From Candidatus Goldiibacteriota bacterium (GTDB lineage Bacteria > Oederibacteriota > JAAXVQ01): a stretch of 34,151 bases of DNA. The stretch lies in contig JAGVPM010000047.1 of the NCBI GenBank assembly GCA_020052235.1, positions 1 to 34,151 of the forward strand, given 5' to 3'. A program made the position numbers and the translations under genes. Below, piece after piece: positions 12,101-17,585 of the stretch. Every line of letters starts with the position of its first letter. The first letter of the stretch is position 1. Below the pieces are notes generated by a model. It searched no databases. It had not been told where the DNA came from and saw only the letters and a program-made list of their open reading frames with translations.

Positions 12101-15100
12101 CAGCAGGAAACCATAGCCGCGGGCTCTGATTTGTCGGGCACCACGGGATGGCAGCGCCTGGTTACTAGATTGATATCGCCTTTCCAGGGTGAAGGCAGTG
12201 TTATGGGACGGGTGCGCAACATGTTTCTGACCGAGGCTGGTATGCAGCGTGCTGTGGAAGCACGGAAGCAGACGATCATGGAAATTCGCGAATCGGGTGG
12301 AGGAGATCAATTGTTGCGGGCGGCGAAACTGGAAGGCATGACCGATTTCCGGCCCGAAGCAATTGAAAAAATCGGTTCAACCATGCAGACACTCATGGAA
12401 GGCATGCGCGCGGAATTGGGTGGAAAGGTTCAATTATCTGAAAAACAGATGTCCCAGATGAAGGAAATGCTGGTTGAAAAAATCAGCGCGGAAATGCCTG
12501 AATTAAATGCGCAAAGCGTCAAGATCATGGGTGAATTGATGGTGCGGTTCCAGATGGATGGGAAGTACAATGGGTTTACGCTGGATCCGCCTATGTTGAG
12601 CTTTTTATTCCGTCAGGCAGAGTTGCATTACCTTAACATGGAACTGAAGGGCAAAAATCCGGTGGCGAAGATGTTGATCGGTGAAGCCCTGCAACTGGCT
12701 ATGGGCGGCGGCAAGTCGTGCTCGCCGTTGGCTTTGGAAGTGGCGCGGGAATTGTTCAAGGCCAACAATCCCGGCAAACCGGTGCCGGCGCAATTGTACA
12801 TGACCAACGTCGGCTTGGTGGATCCGATCTTAGGAGAAGGTCCGTTTAAAAAGATGGTAAGTGAGGGCAGAGGTGACTTGGTGGTTTTGACCAAGGAAAC
12901 TGCCCAAGAAGTAATTAAAAATGGGTTTGCGGAAAACAAAGTATATGTAATGGATAATGAGACCCTGAAGCACGCGGTATTGGAAATGCGCAGCCAGGGT
13001 AAGAGTGATGCTCAGATTTCGCGGACTTTGCAGGGACGTTTGGGTACCGTAGCCTGGGACGAATTTCACGCTGCGTTCCACACGACGGATACCATTATTG
13101 GAGCTTCGGGCGTGTTTACACATTTGAGCGATGTGGCCAAAATGCAATTGTCCACCATGGCCGTGGATCATGTGGCAACATATGCCAAAGTGAGGGAATG
13201 GTTCATGGATCAGGTAAAAGATCCGGTTACCGGAACCATTGACAAAGGCAAGTTTATTAAATTGTTTGAAAATATAGAGCGGGGTCCGGCGCAAGAGGTC
13301 CGCAATCAACTGCAATTTACCAGTGAAGCGTGCGAAGCGATCAAGCAGGCTACGGGCTTGGATTTCCGTAAAGCCGGCGATGCGATGATCCTGGAGAAAA
13401 TGGCACGGGTGTTGACCACTAAGAACGGGCGCGAATGGACTGGGTCGTTGGATACACGCGATGGCAGCACTCATTATGGCACGGCCGAGGGCGGTGTGGG
13501 CAAACCGAATACCATTTTCGGCGACCAGCTGCAGGCGGCATTCACGAATGCGGAGATTTTCCTGTCCGAAACCGGCACGAAGGCGTCGCAGATCCACGGC
13601 CGCGAATTTGCCAGGCGGAATCCAAAGTTTGTGGAATCAGTGGTGGAAGCATTGGTGCATACCACCACGGAGCGAGTGACCATGATGGAAGCTATGAATT
13701 TATTAGGCGCGCAGAATGTCGTCGGATTTTCAGGAACGTTTGAAGGTATGAAAGGTGCTTTAGGATCGTGGGGCAAACAAGTGGTGGCCATCAACAGGGA
13801 ACCCGTGATTGACATGCATCAAATTATGGATGGCGAAGCGTATTTCAAAATTAAAGTCGGCGAAGATGTCGTGATGGTGAAACGTTCAGCCGAAGGTAAG
13901 CTGATCATGGAATGGGCGCCGGAAGGGTTTAATGAGCAAGCCTTTTTTGTCAAGTATGCCCAGGAATTAATGGGCAGTCCAAGTGCGGTTAAAGGCCGGA
14001 CAGTAACTCAGCAGATTTTTACGCACAACGATAATCCTGTTTTAGCTGAGACCCGTCAGCGCATGCAAGAAGCTTTGGGTAAGGAACGCACGGAAATGGT
14101 GACAATCAGCACGGACACTGTGGAAACGTTCATCAAAGAATCCGGCATGAAAGTGGAGCGCATTGACGGCAAATTAAGCGATGTTTCGTCGAAGACGGTA
14201 ATTAAAGAATTGTTACGGGTTCAAGGCGAAGGCAAGACCCAATTGATTTTGATTGATGGTATGTCTCCGGATTTATGGAGCTCGGCTATGCAAGTGCTGA
14301 AGGGCGAAATTCAGGCTTCGGGCGGATGGCAGCAACAACGCATGATTTTTGCTCCCAAGATCGGCGAAGGGCTAAATACCTTGGAAATCAAGGGCAGCGA
14401 AATGGTGAATATGGGCGCGGCTTTGCACCAAATGGATATGCGCCCCTTGGATGTATACCGGCAGACCATGAAACGCTTGAATGTAACTGATGCTGTATTG
14501 GAGGGCGGATACAAGCGCGCCAAAGGTTTGACGGGTATGAGTTTGGATTTTAATGACATCAATAATGTGACGCGGGGTGAAGCGCGTGAGTTTGCCCAAC
14601 TAATCTCGCGTGTGAAAGAAACCATGCAGGCCCAAGGAACGCGCACAATCGAGGTGGATTTGTCCGAAGGTACACGTTTGGACGGTTCTAAAGGCTTGGT
14701 CATGGCAGACACACAGTCGGCGAAATATTTCCGGGAATTCAATGACATGCTGGTGGGCGAAGGACGGAAAATTGGTGAGGGTGCTCAAGTTGAAGTCGTG
14801 GGTATAGCGAAGCGGATCTTGAACGAAGTGGATGCTCAAAAAATCAGCAGTTCGCTGCAGACGCAAGCAGGGATCAAGACCGAGGAAACAGTGAGGGTGT
14901 CGGTGGAAAAAGGTTCGGCAGAATATATGCCGGAATTGGCCCGGACCATTGAACGCAACATGCCGGAGTTGATGAGGAAATACCAAGGCGTTTCGGACTT
15001 GGTGGCGCGCACGGAAGTAGGGCGTTCACAGATGGTGGATACACCATGGTTTAATCCTGGCGGACTGAAGAATGGAGTCACGTTGCCTGCACTGGTCGGA

Positions 15101-17458
15101 TCGATAGGCAACTACATTGATCAAAGGAAGGATGCGATCAAGGTATCGGGTTCTAAGATCGCATTGACCAGGGCATATGCAGAATCGTGGCAGAATCCCA
15201 CGTGGCTGCAAAATAATTCTGCACATGTGGCCGAATACCAGGCGAAGTATGGCGAAGCATGGTTTGAACCCGCTATGCGCGATCGTTTTGGCGCGGATTG
15301 GAAGATGTACTCCGGCCTGGGCCAGGCAGGGAACGTGGTGAGCCAGATGTTCACCCTGTCTCGGCAGCAGAGCCGGATCGAGACGGAATATGGGAAGCTG
15401 AACCAGAGTGCGGCTGAATTGGGTCAGCTGGTACAAAGTGGACAAGAGACAGTGGTATTCCAAGGGAAGTCCATGACAGTTCCGCAGGCGGAAAAGTTGA
15501 TGACTAACCTGCAATACGCGGCGGCAGACCTGGGACAGCGCTACAACATCACCGGGGAACGGACGGGTATCCTGGCGACCATCCAACATCCGATCCAGCA
15601 AATGGGCCAAGCCATCAATACTTTGCGCCAGCAACCGTTGTCTGAGTTGCTGCAAAAACCCGTTGCGGCAGTAGCTGGTGTGGCGGCAGCTGTGGCGATT
15701 ACATTGGGCGGTTTCTCAGGTGTTTCAGCAGGGGCATTGTCCTCGAATTGGAGTGCTTCCATTATGGCGCGGCTGAGCGGACAGTCGGCGGTTGTAGAAA
15801 CGCTTACACCGGAAACCGAAGCAGCGGCTGTGGTTGCCGGTACGTCCAAGGCAAAGGAAAGCGCGGATCCAACCCAGCCGGGACTTGCAGTGTCGACCCC
15901 GGGGCTTGCAACTGTGCACACGGCCAAAGTCAATGGCAGCTTGGTCGAAGCCTGGAAACAGCAAGTGGGAGAAAATCGCGACGGTCAACAAGCGGTGTCG
16001 AGCCTGTCGGAGTTGTTGAACGAGCGCGGGATAACGCTGAAGACCGGAACCGAAGCGCGGTATTACGGGCATATGCACTTATTGGCCTCGGCGCTGTCGT
16101 TGCTGGAAAAAGGACCGGTATCATTGCAGGAATTGTTCCGCACCATCAGCGTGGCGGATGCATCCCAAGCCAATAACGGGCTCTTTGTGCCGAAAACCGC
16201 GGCCGGGTTCTTTGCCAGCCAGAGGTATGTAAACGTAGTTATGAACCAAGCTGCGTTGAAGATCGCGGATGAGATTGCCAAGAGCACGCCTGAAGCTGAT
16301 GCGGCAGTAAGAAAGTTAGGCTTCATGGGCATGTTTAAGGATTATCAAATCGGCCAGCATCCGGATGTTTGGATGGCGGAATTCGTGAAGAATTATATTC
16401 TAAACGGCGACGAATTGCGGGCGGATATGAAGGCGTGGCCGAACGGTGAACAAAAAGTTTTGATTCAGGAAGCCTATACCGCCATTCAGAAAGCGTTCAA
16501 GAATGTGGAATATGGCGAAAAGGATCTGGCGGAAATGGCCAAAGCCGTGCAGAGCATGGAAAAAGACGCCGGTGCTTTGATGGCCAATGCGGAACGTTCC
16601 ATCCAAAGTGATTTGGCCAAGGCTGATGCAGGCGACCGTACGGCCTTGAAAATCGCCAAGGACGAGGAATTTGAAATGCGGTTTGGCATTACCCGGACGG
16701 ATTACCAGCAGATGTCCCGGATGCCATTGGGCCTGAGGATGGCGCAATGGTTGTCGGATGAAACGGCTTTGCGGGCAAATCCCATCCGGGAATCGAATAT
16801 ATCGGGGCTGAAGTTGGCCGGGTTGGGAGTTGCGGTTGCCGCATTGGGCGTATTTGCCGTGGCTGGGGCGGCGACTATAGCTGCAGTTGGAGCGTTTGCC
16901 ATGGCTGCAGGGCTGGCCATGGGCGGGTTGTTTATCATGGCGCAGGCGGATCAGATCGCCTGGAGCATGAACCCGGGTGATTATATTATGACCCGGTTGA
17001 ATAAGGGGGCCTACAAAGAATTTGGTGCAGGTTTGTTGGCGGACAATGAATTTAAGCAAGCCGTTGGTGGTCTGAGGGTTCCCGGCACGCAGCGGGTGGT
17101 TTCGGAAGAAAACCGCACGCGGGCCATCCGGATAGTATTGGATCATCTGCTAAAGACAGCGCAAGCCAATTCCGCGAACGATGCGAAGTTGGAGCCGCAA
17201 ATCCGCAGCGCAGCTGGTGTGCTGCAGATGCTGCAGTTCAACGTGGCTACGGAAATATCCAAATCCGGTGCCGCCAACGGGCAGTTGTCGGTTCAAATGA
17301 CGCCGACAGTTCAACCGTCCAAAGCCTTGATGATGGACGATAAATTCAAACGGGTGGTTGAACAAATTAATTTCTTGGGCATCATTAACATCAATCTTCC
17401 CGCGCGTTGGGAACAGCAGAAGCCCATGAAGTTGAAGACCTCGGACAGCGCCGCCTAA
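2..17458 (+). CDS. Giant repeat-rich membrane-associated protein with SecA-like motor core (5' partial)
   Basis: An open frame runs from the left edge to TAA at 17456-17458. No start is visible, because the 12-codon repeat at the edge continues upstream of the first GTG (14). Residues are counted from that GTG. Order seen: MotE/MgtE_N-like 12-residue repeats (about 1-52); Thr/Gly-rich stretch; hydrophobic segments (about 280-345, 390-415, 437-510); Gly/Asn/Thr-rich linkers (about 597-1090); helical region (about 1250-1480); beta-rich region; 41-residue repeats (1957-2694); second hydrophobic cluster (about 2820-3070); Ala/Glu/Lys coiled coil (about 3270-3560); SecA/DEAD-like core (about 4200-4830) with GGGKS at 4231-4235 and a DEFH box at 4349-4352; further hydrophobic segments (about 5215-5245, 5600-5650). 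Known: SecA is the ATPase motor of the Sec translocon. Inferred: an envelope-anchored giant protein whose motor may or may not be active. The specific function is unknown. An intrinsic terminator follows directly. Confidence 0.9.
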   Translation, partial: DAGKVLKAMKPEDAGKILTAMKPEDAGKVVATLKVEDANKMLSTMKVQDADKVTAASKVVQGSSVTDGTMLAENGGKKAAKTTVVGLDGETATTRMRSTATSLGQTNPNGNATVKPTGTMNWNGSFNPQLEQRFIRPQVATVVYVKDVSYVRTTQPTMKAAANLVATTVLDNPLSDNALDSGSSNWARAYEAATGRGPTTTGPPSLTQVVQDTAVRVQGTQTTQAPPRPEVTTHGTSQTWSQPTNTDPGGRNLGGQHEHKRQKSEKPKEPSGCAKFFASPIGKILMFVVSVILTVITVGTAAPLLLALCIMLLFITTFVPLPKGWAMALSILTAALGGWASAIQAAGTTIAFTAISALIKTLSSSAVWTSILKAVIREAIILYFMDKFQDASPIFFVLVSLCASVVAGALANGIVGLFADTKSMWDGLKDSLRDLVGMKDGVSYTIFRAVASPLAISLGSVLIQVGVSAILEKNTDMNQADRTMVSSMAGTLVMGAAAFGASAMSPVDTMAGSSALKSTGQLFMSYVVRPMIQTAASTAFSVYVAPAFQQQGYASVQYQQMAQSLGQFASGLMPASMTGDPSILTQFSQSIKALDGTNGQTGNGNGTGNGNGTGNGTGNGTGTGTGPNLNGVTVTENPIPGLNAGVSEGTTDKGTGTTGAGLGKGSVPVGSVSTAENAIVPAESLANNGVSDSSGAMNRAKTEMASSTAGGASSSSSQQPSNTEKKLPENMKTNNPVNKPVDTPQNTPQNNPVQNQAQTPETTGLNSAQQVKNEPNREMSPQNVEPVEMKVAKDNSEPAKIVDLNGAKDASANNKTNPSPLRRNDETKTVVGNVTTGGGTGGNGTGGNGTGGSGTSGSGTSGSGTSGSGVDLQNVQALSDAVAPRDGSQAPVTKVNSSGLANGSSANNTQFKQLQQQMDKNGTLPSGNFDVQVSTYQNAAGQNVTLMAATDAQGNQVISAQISGGGKPAVNLVMSQTGSGNTAALKVAEFAGDNTTPVKDQTFSKAAGPNGVNGGGVNGGGASGSSSPGERLNGDKTPAQNLKALLSGMAPGENVVPNSAKGSGDANNGGANNGGGKGSGSDNGGTKNASNNAGEPLKIDGLDSKIKPEGHGLLGAAYRGIFGGEPSGGPSNNATASFNANGTKVDLDYQIPVNSNNRSITAKGSDGNNYQLQLNQNGTVKAVLGRETTVGNGLSNFFSTENHTGFQAAGSKDISVQTSHGEQVYRSDGKGGSKLVADTQSMQIPGPNGQTQTLTGLVPEGTPANLKEATILANQSPNALAQNQSVLREAYDKGIKEGSADFQKLVMDKYQAVAKDVPEQIYSKVGQNNSPQANGLLAKADQMIIAREGSTNPANLQKFVDHAVASGNPALMQQASVMKMSLGDVSGAQKTALAAYNAGIKMPEISRTDLALQTLDVLNKTGMSPKSPEYEAVAKTAIEGVRSDIATNKLSTENFARALELNGVMGKDVLNLSNMSTEITQRVIAEGDKLTPGKTVNVEGIGTVVKAADGSLHLQQQAGDRLITMDFVKGKDNAVSLTRVTVTDGREKPVAVYSTNGGATLTLMETRHSVSVTIDGKTSVQDVMIIKGQTSGEIIVGGKIYEVAIDPVTHQVGSVDISRQPQFVDLSAIREPGKLVFENGQPIVIMPDGTKVSAPKLDGAALETSVVASLVAKGMSPDQAKIQADRMIAGLKLEPGAQIYQAGSRLFIGKPEDFVAGNYRTAEVNRFSTKADAQMTICIAEYKDGKIAVAYLGAEYKDGKLVAPAKVIMPQSYNANGSVKDFVATQRDSVTNREYVSQYKDGKLVTGELRMKNFGPVVLQFDPKGDLTPECRAYLKANSGHGYTFTDIQGGFELTGLAGEKAAFTNSGRVINRSADGVNANASANSESGPYMQSTTIEFDTQQNVTYNFAKYNSQEGESITLVNSTKQTMSIQHTAEGGLIRTTTTSTVFGVWAKTQTDYLTNHTVRDATTGIEVKHFAGETVVSTPAGSKITRGYEVSTFTRDHETLDATTGVKVNHYAGEQVESSSKGSKIIAGTEITTFTVEYSTTDSVSGVKVTHSAGETVESTKDGSHITNGKETTVFTKNYTTTDSATGVKVDHIAGETLESTKDGSKITAGREVTTFTKNYTVTDDKTGVKVDHIAGETVESTKDGSKITAGSEITTFTKDYKVTDDKTGVVVEHYAGETLESKPEGTKITAGKEKTSFTLDYSVTDEKTGVVVKHFAGEQLVSTKDSTKIVDGKETATFTQDYTNLDAATGIESKHYAGEVVQSDAKGSRITTGHETTTFTRKYSQTDGKTGAIITHSKGEVVESNAKGSKIISGYESTYFTRDYTSNEAHGVQVTHYKGETLVTDASGSRITAGYEDTKFTQEYTAPIDKATGVQITHRAGEVIRSDKSGGKIIAGSEESLFTREYSVTDKTSGAVIKHEVGEVVASTGDGSKIIKGRETMTYSKQYTALDEKTGVQVTHFAGEVVASTSEGSKVIKGRETTTYTKQYTTLDVKTGMRVTHFAGEIITTTPEGSKLTAGREKIEFTRNYETTDSKTGIKITHFAGETVEASTTGSKIIAGRETTTFTRDYAVSDDKTGVKITHKAGEVVESSSAGTKIIAGMEYTNFTRDYETTDAATGVKVKHFAGEMIMANSKGSEIVGGHEVTTFTKDYTVMDEKTGVRVVHSAGQKIDSSSAGQKIIEGKQATTFTRDYTVTGEDGKPVVHKAGKTITTEIMNLEGGKAEVTNVSQGGNNAVFINGKQISMGNQVNVSVHDGKIVLLDERGVEKTFNGKGQDVTGFWQDKANSWHGFTDTFVKAADAFWTNVIGNFSESWNSFDGWARVGMLVLSTVAVIGEFVIYGVKTIVGAAVMVLDMVGSTVGTALEWYIDLSTPGALEKRLTTGESVGREAIGEIREGLKVVSEVMEKGFKWVGDKFQWVADQYIKMAEASFNAGGFWGTAGGLLCTLLATTYQSIGQNLQIIVITVLVIAFPCVGGIIATAMMAKDAVINGLGSMFKSFFVDPFVKLGNGFAQMGNLIMGNVEAGASKVRAFVNATSEIIGAAVGIYFAWQMVKAAVGEAKAARGEVLLEGALERIQSGLRDGSIRPEELATKTVGEVLGLKTAPSLMDRVGQIFGKEKADWAGQSFGDVLLKTENGMIKVSELLGKENGAAMLKEMLTSEGFKMGDLNLEVKAPKDGMIKKQFDKWLDRPGGSAMVPRRITEMVKPAQVGRGMSTVGTGVGLTTFVKTFALHQVEQFTNIYKILESKFGRQEVGQARSADGLLAETKLTAAEVETKIADVDAAKAALEGRAQELKGGLSEKSSTQTPQERVSAQKKLQNTQRAIEAKVAERGQLEQLKNTVSELKQARSTAANPELTAQARAEAATRAATLDVEAKLCETKANALNVEAKIADLNAKAVDGKVDSQARSELAKQADAMQRQAKNLEAIQAASERLSASETQLSSAKEELAKSKEAQSEKTKTQEAQSEKSMTKLEAEVKRAESEVRKASTELTEKTVDQAMEKAASSKALGDLMKLKSEVQAQAARAEFAERQTQEKFDKALAKEAEAKIKDLVTKAKVEGMTEGQVRSAIEKISNEPGMSQGEKMALQKALAESTNGKITNESLKQFQGDKGLTRLQGMVENGFGKQAREILKLLCKAEGIKDSQVRAAIEKRLGMDSRVNTENVNTAKLDQAMSQVFGGEGSHSLALTRSMAQAQNGEIRQALKDFYNELGNKDATVESALRKNKGVNEALNKLEKVEGKETVQELARNLKPDQLQALLGAADPMAALLNMKKSQAGRSLAEVRAGEQRTEGIEKVAEKGMAETKTSEMARVEGKTPSVETGAQEHGTTVAERKTGQMENPLARETVKSTERGQGTQVEGSGKTLMQEKVKGSSVAEGLEAASSAGEQVKAAQKGSITEMMSEGTAPESLLKRSLQVQKAANELNMRIAERNQATTAEARQLAEQHITSAENRLQKAQELARIKPDAGYVFRPGELKARFESGRSGMGTNPAMMIDVKMALEGLSPEQAKVLRPKLEAWNRQQETIAAGSDLSGTTGWQRLVTRLISPFQGEGSVMGRVRNMFLTEAGMQRAVEARKQTIMEIRESGGGDQLLRAAKLEGMTDFRPEAIEKIGSTMQTLMEGMRAELGGKVQLSEKQMSQMKEMLVEKISAEMPELNAQSVKIMGELMVRFQMDGKYNGFTLDPPMLSFLFRQAELHYLNMELKGKNPVAKMLIGEALQLAMGGGKSCSPLALEVARELFKANNPGKPVPAQLYMTNVGLVDPILGEGPFKKMVSEGRGDLVVLTKETAQEVIKNGFAENKVYVMDNETLKHAVLEMRSQGKSDAQISRTLQGRLGTVAWDEFHAAFHTTDTIIGASGVFTHLSDVAKMQLSTMAVDHVATYAKVREWFMDQVKDPVTGTIDKGKFIKLFENIERGPAQEVRNQLQFTSEACEAIKQATGLDFRKAGDAMILEKMARVLTTKNGREWTGSLDTRDGSTHYGTAEGGVGKPNTIFGDQLQAAFTNAEIFLSETGTKASQIHGREFARRNPKFVESVVEALVHTTTERVTMMEAMNLLGAQNVVGFSGTFEGMKGALGSWGKQVVAINREPVIDMHQIMDGEAYFKIKVGEDVVMVKRSAEGKLIMEWAPEGFNEQAFFVKYAQELMGSPSAVKGRTVTQQIFTHNDNPVLAETRQRMQEALGKERTEMVTISTDTVETFIKESGMKVERIDGKLSDVSSKTVIKELLRVQGEGKTQLILIDGMSPDLWSSAMQVLKGEIQASGGWQQQRMIFAPKIGEGLNTLEIKGSEMVNMGAALHQMDMRPLDVYRQTMKRLNVTDAVLEGGYKRAKGLTGMSLDFNDINNVTRGEAREFAQLISRVKETMQAQGTRTIEVDLSEGTRLDGSKGLVMADTQSAKYFREFNDMLVGEGRKIGEGAQVEVVGIAKRILNEVDAQKISSSLQTQAGIKTEETVRVSVEKGSAEYMPELARTIERNMPELMRKYQGVSDLVARTEVGRSQMVDTPWFNPGGLKNGVTLPALVGSIGNYIDQRKDAIKVSGSKIALTRAYAESWQNPTWLQNNSAHVAEYQAKYGEAWFEPAMRDRFGADWKMYSGLGQAGNVVSQMFTLSRQQSRIETEYGKLNQSAAELGQLVQSGQETVVFQGKSMTVPQAEKLMTNLQYAAADLGQRYNITGERTGILATIQHPIQQMGQAINTLRQQPLSELLQKPVAAVAGVAAAVAITLGGFSGVSAGALSSNWSASIMARLSGQSAVVETLTPETEAAAVVAGTSKAKESADPTQPGLAVSTPGLATVHTAKVNGSLVEAWKQQVGENRDGQQAVSSLSELLNERGITLKTGTEARYYGHMHLLASALSLLEKGPVSLQELFRTISVADASQANNGLFVPKTAAGFFASQRYVNVVMNQAALKIADEIAKSTPEADAAVRKLGFMGMFKDYQIGQHPDVWMAEFVKNYILNGDELRADMKAWPNGEQKVLIQEAYTAIQKAFKNVEYGEKDLAEMAKAVQSMEKDAGALMANAERSIQSDLAKADAGDRTALKIAKDEEFEMRFGITRTDYQQMSRMPLGLRMAQWLSDETALRANPIRESNISGLKLAGLGVAVAALGVFAVAGAATIAAVGAFAMAAGLAMGGLFIMAQADQIAWSMNPGDYIMTRLNKGAYKEFGAGLLADNEFKQAVGGLRVPGTQRVVSEENRTRAIRIVLDHLLKTAQANSANDAKLEPQIRSAAGVLQMLQFNVATEISKSGAANGQLSVQMTPTVQPSKALMMDDKFKRVVEQINFLGIININLPARWEQQKPMKLKTSDSAA
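1801..1879 (+). repeat. Gly-Asn-Gly-Thr low-complexity tract
   Basis: Short tandem units of the type GGCAATGG(C/A)A encode a Gly/Asn/Thr-only stretch within the giant protein (about residues 597-622). It looks like a flexible linker. Slipped-strand length change is possible at such a tract, but the sequence of one genome cannot show it. Confidence 0.8.
2507..2607 (+). repeat. Gly-Thr/Ser linker with a perfect 15-bp triplicate
   Basis: This is a Gly/Thr/Ser/Asn-only stretch of the giant protein. A 15-bp unit (GGCAGTGGAACCAGC) occurs three times head to tail and without change at 2555-2569, 2570-2584 and 2585-2599. Perfect identity including third positions points to recent slippage. Unit length is a multiple of three, so copy-number change would keep the frame. 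Confidence 0.85.
5882..8095 (+). repeat. Array of 18 repeats of 41 residues (123 bp) inside the giant protein
   Basis: Units start at 5882, 6005 and then about every 123 bases to 7973. The units at 6989 and 7109 are 40 and 42 codons long, and a degenerate unit follows at 8096. The shared pattern is T-x-x-Y near the start, then TG, V, H, AGE, a Ser-rich stretch, G-S-K-I, G-x-E and a closing T-x-F. Alternation of hydrophobic and polar residues suggests beta strands, possibly a beta-solenoid or stalk (inference). I do not recognise the family. Some neighbours are almost identical at the DNA level (7291-7375 versus 7414-7498), so units have been duplicated recently. Confidence 0.92.
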
Positions 17459-17474
17459 ACGAAAGAAATCCGTG

Positions 17475-17512
17475 AAAACGCCCGGTCGGGAAACCGATCG
17501 GGCGTTTTTTTT
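17475..17512 (+). terminator. Intrinsic terminator of the giant gene
   Basis: A 13-bp stem (arms 17477-17489 and 17494-17506, one G-U wobble) closes a GAAA tetraloop at 17490-17493. A run of eight T follows at 17505-17512. Two further A-T pairs can extend the stem. It begins 16 bases after the giant gene's stop codon and separates that gene from the kinase. Confidence 0.95.
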
Positions 17513-17535
17513 ATTATAATTCCCATAAAAAAGTT

Positions 17536-17541
17536 TATAAT
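17536..17541 (+). promoter_or_regulatory. Possible -10 element for the kinase gene
   Basis: A perfect TATAAT lies 44 bases upstream of the preferred kinase ATG and after the preceding terminator, where a new promoter is needed. No good -35 hexamer lies 16-18 bases further upstream, and the region is AT-rich, so a chance match is quite possible. Confidence 0.35.
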
Positions 17542-17585
17542 ACCATTCAAGTTAAGTTTAATCATCCAAGGATGTGAACCGAACC

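Noticed and set aside
17574-17585. GTG start for the histidine kinase
   Set aside because: The only Shine-Dalgarno-like sequence ends one base before it. ATG 17586 is better spaced.
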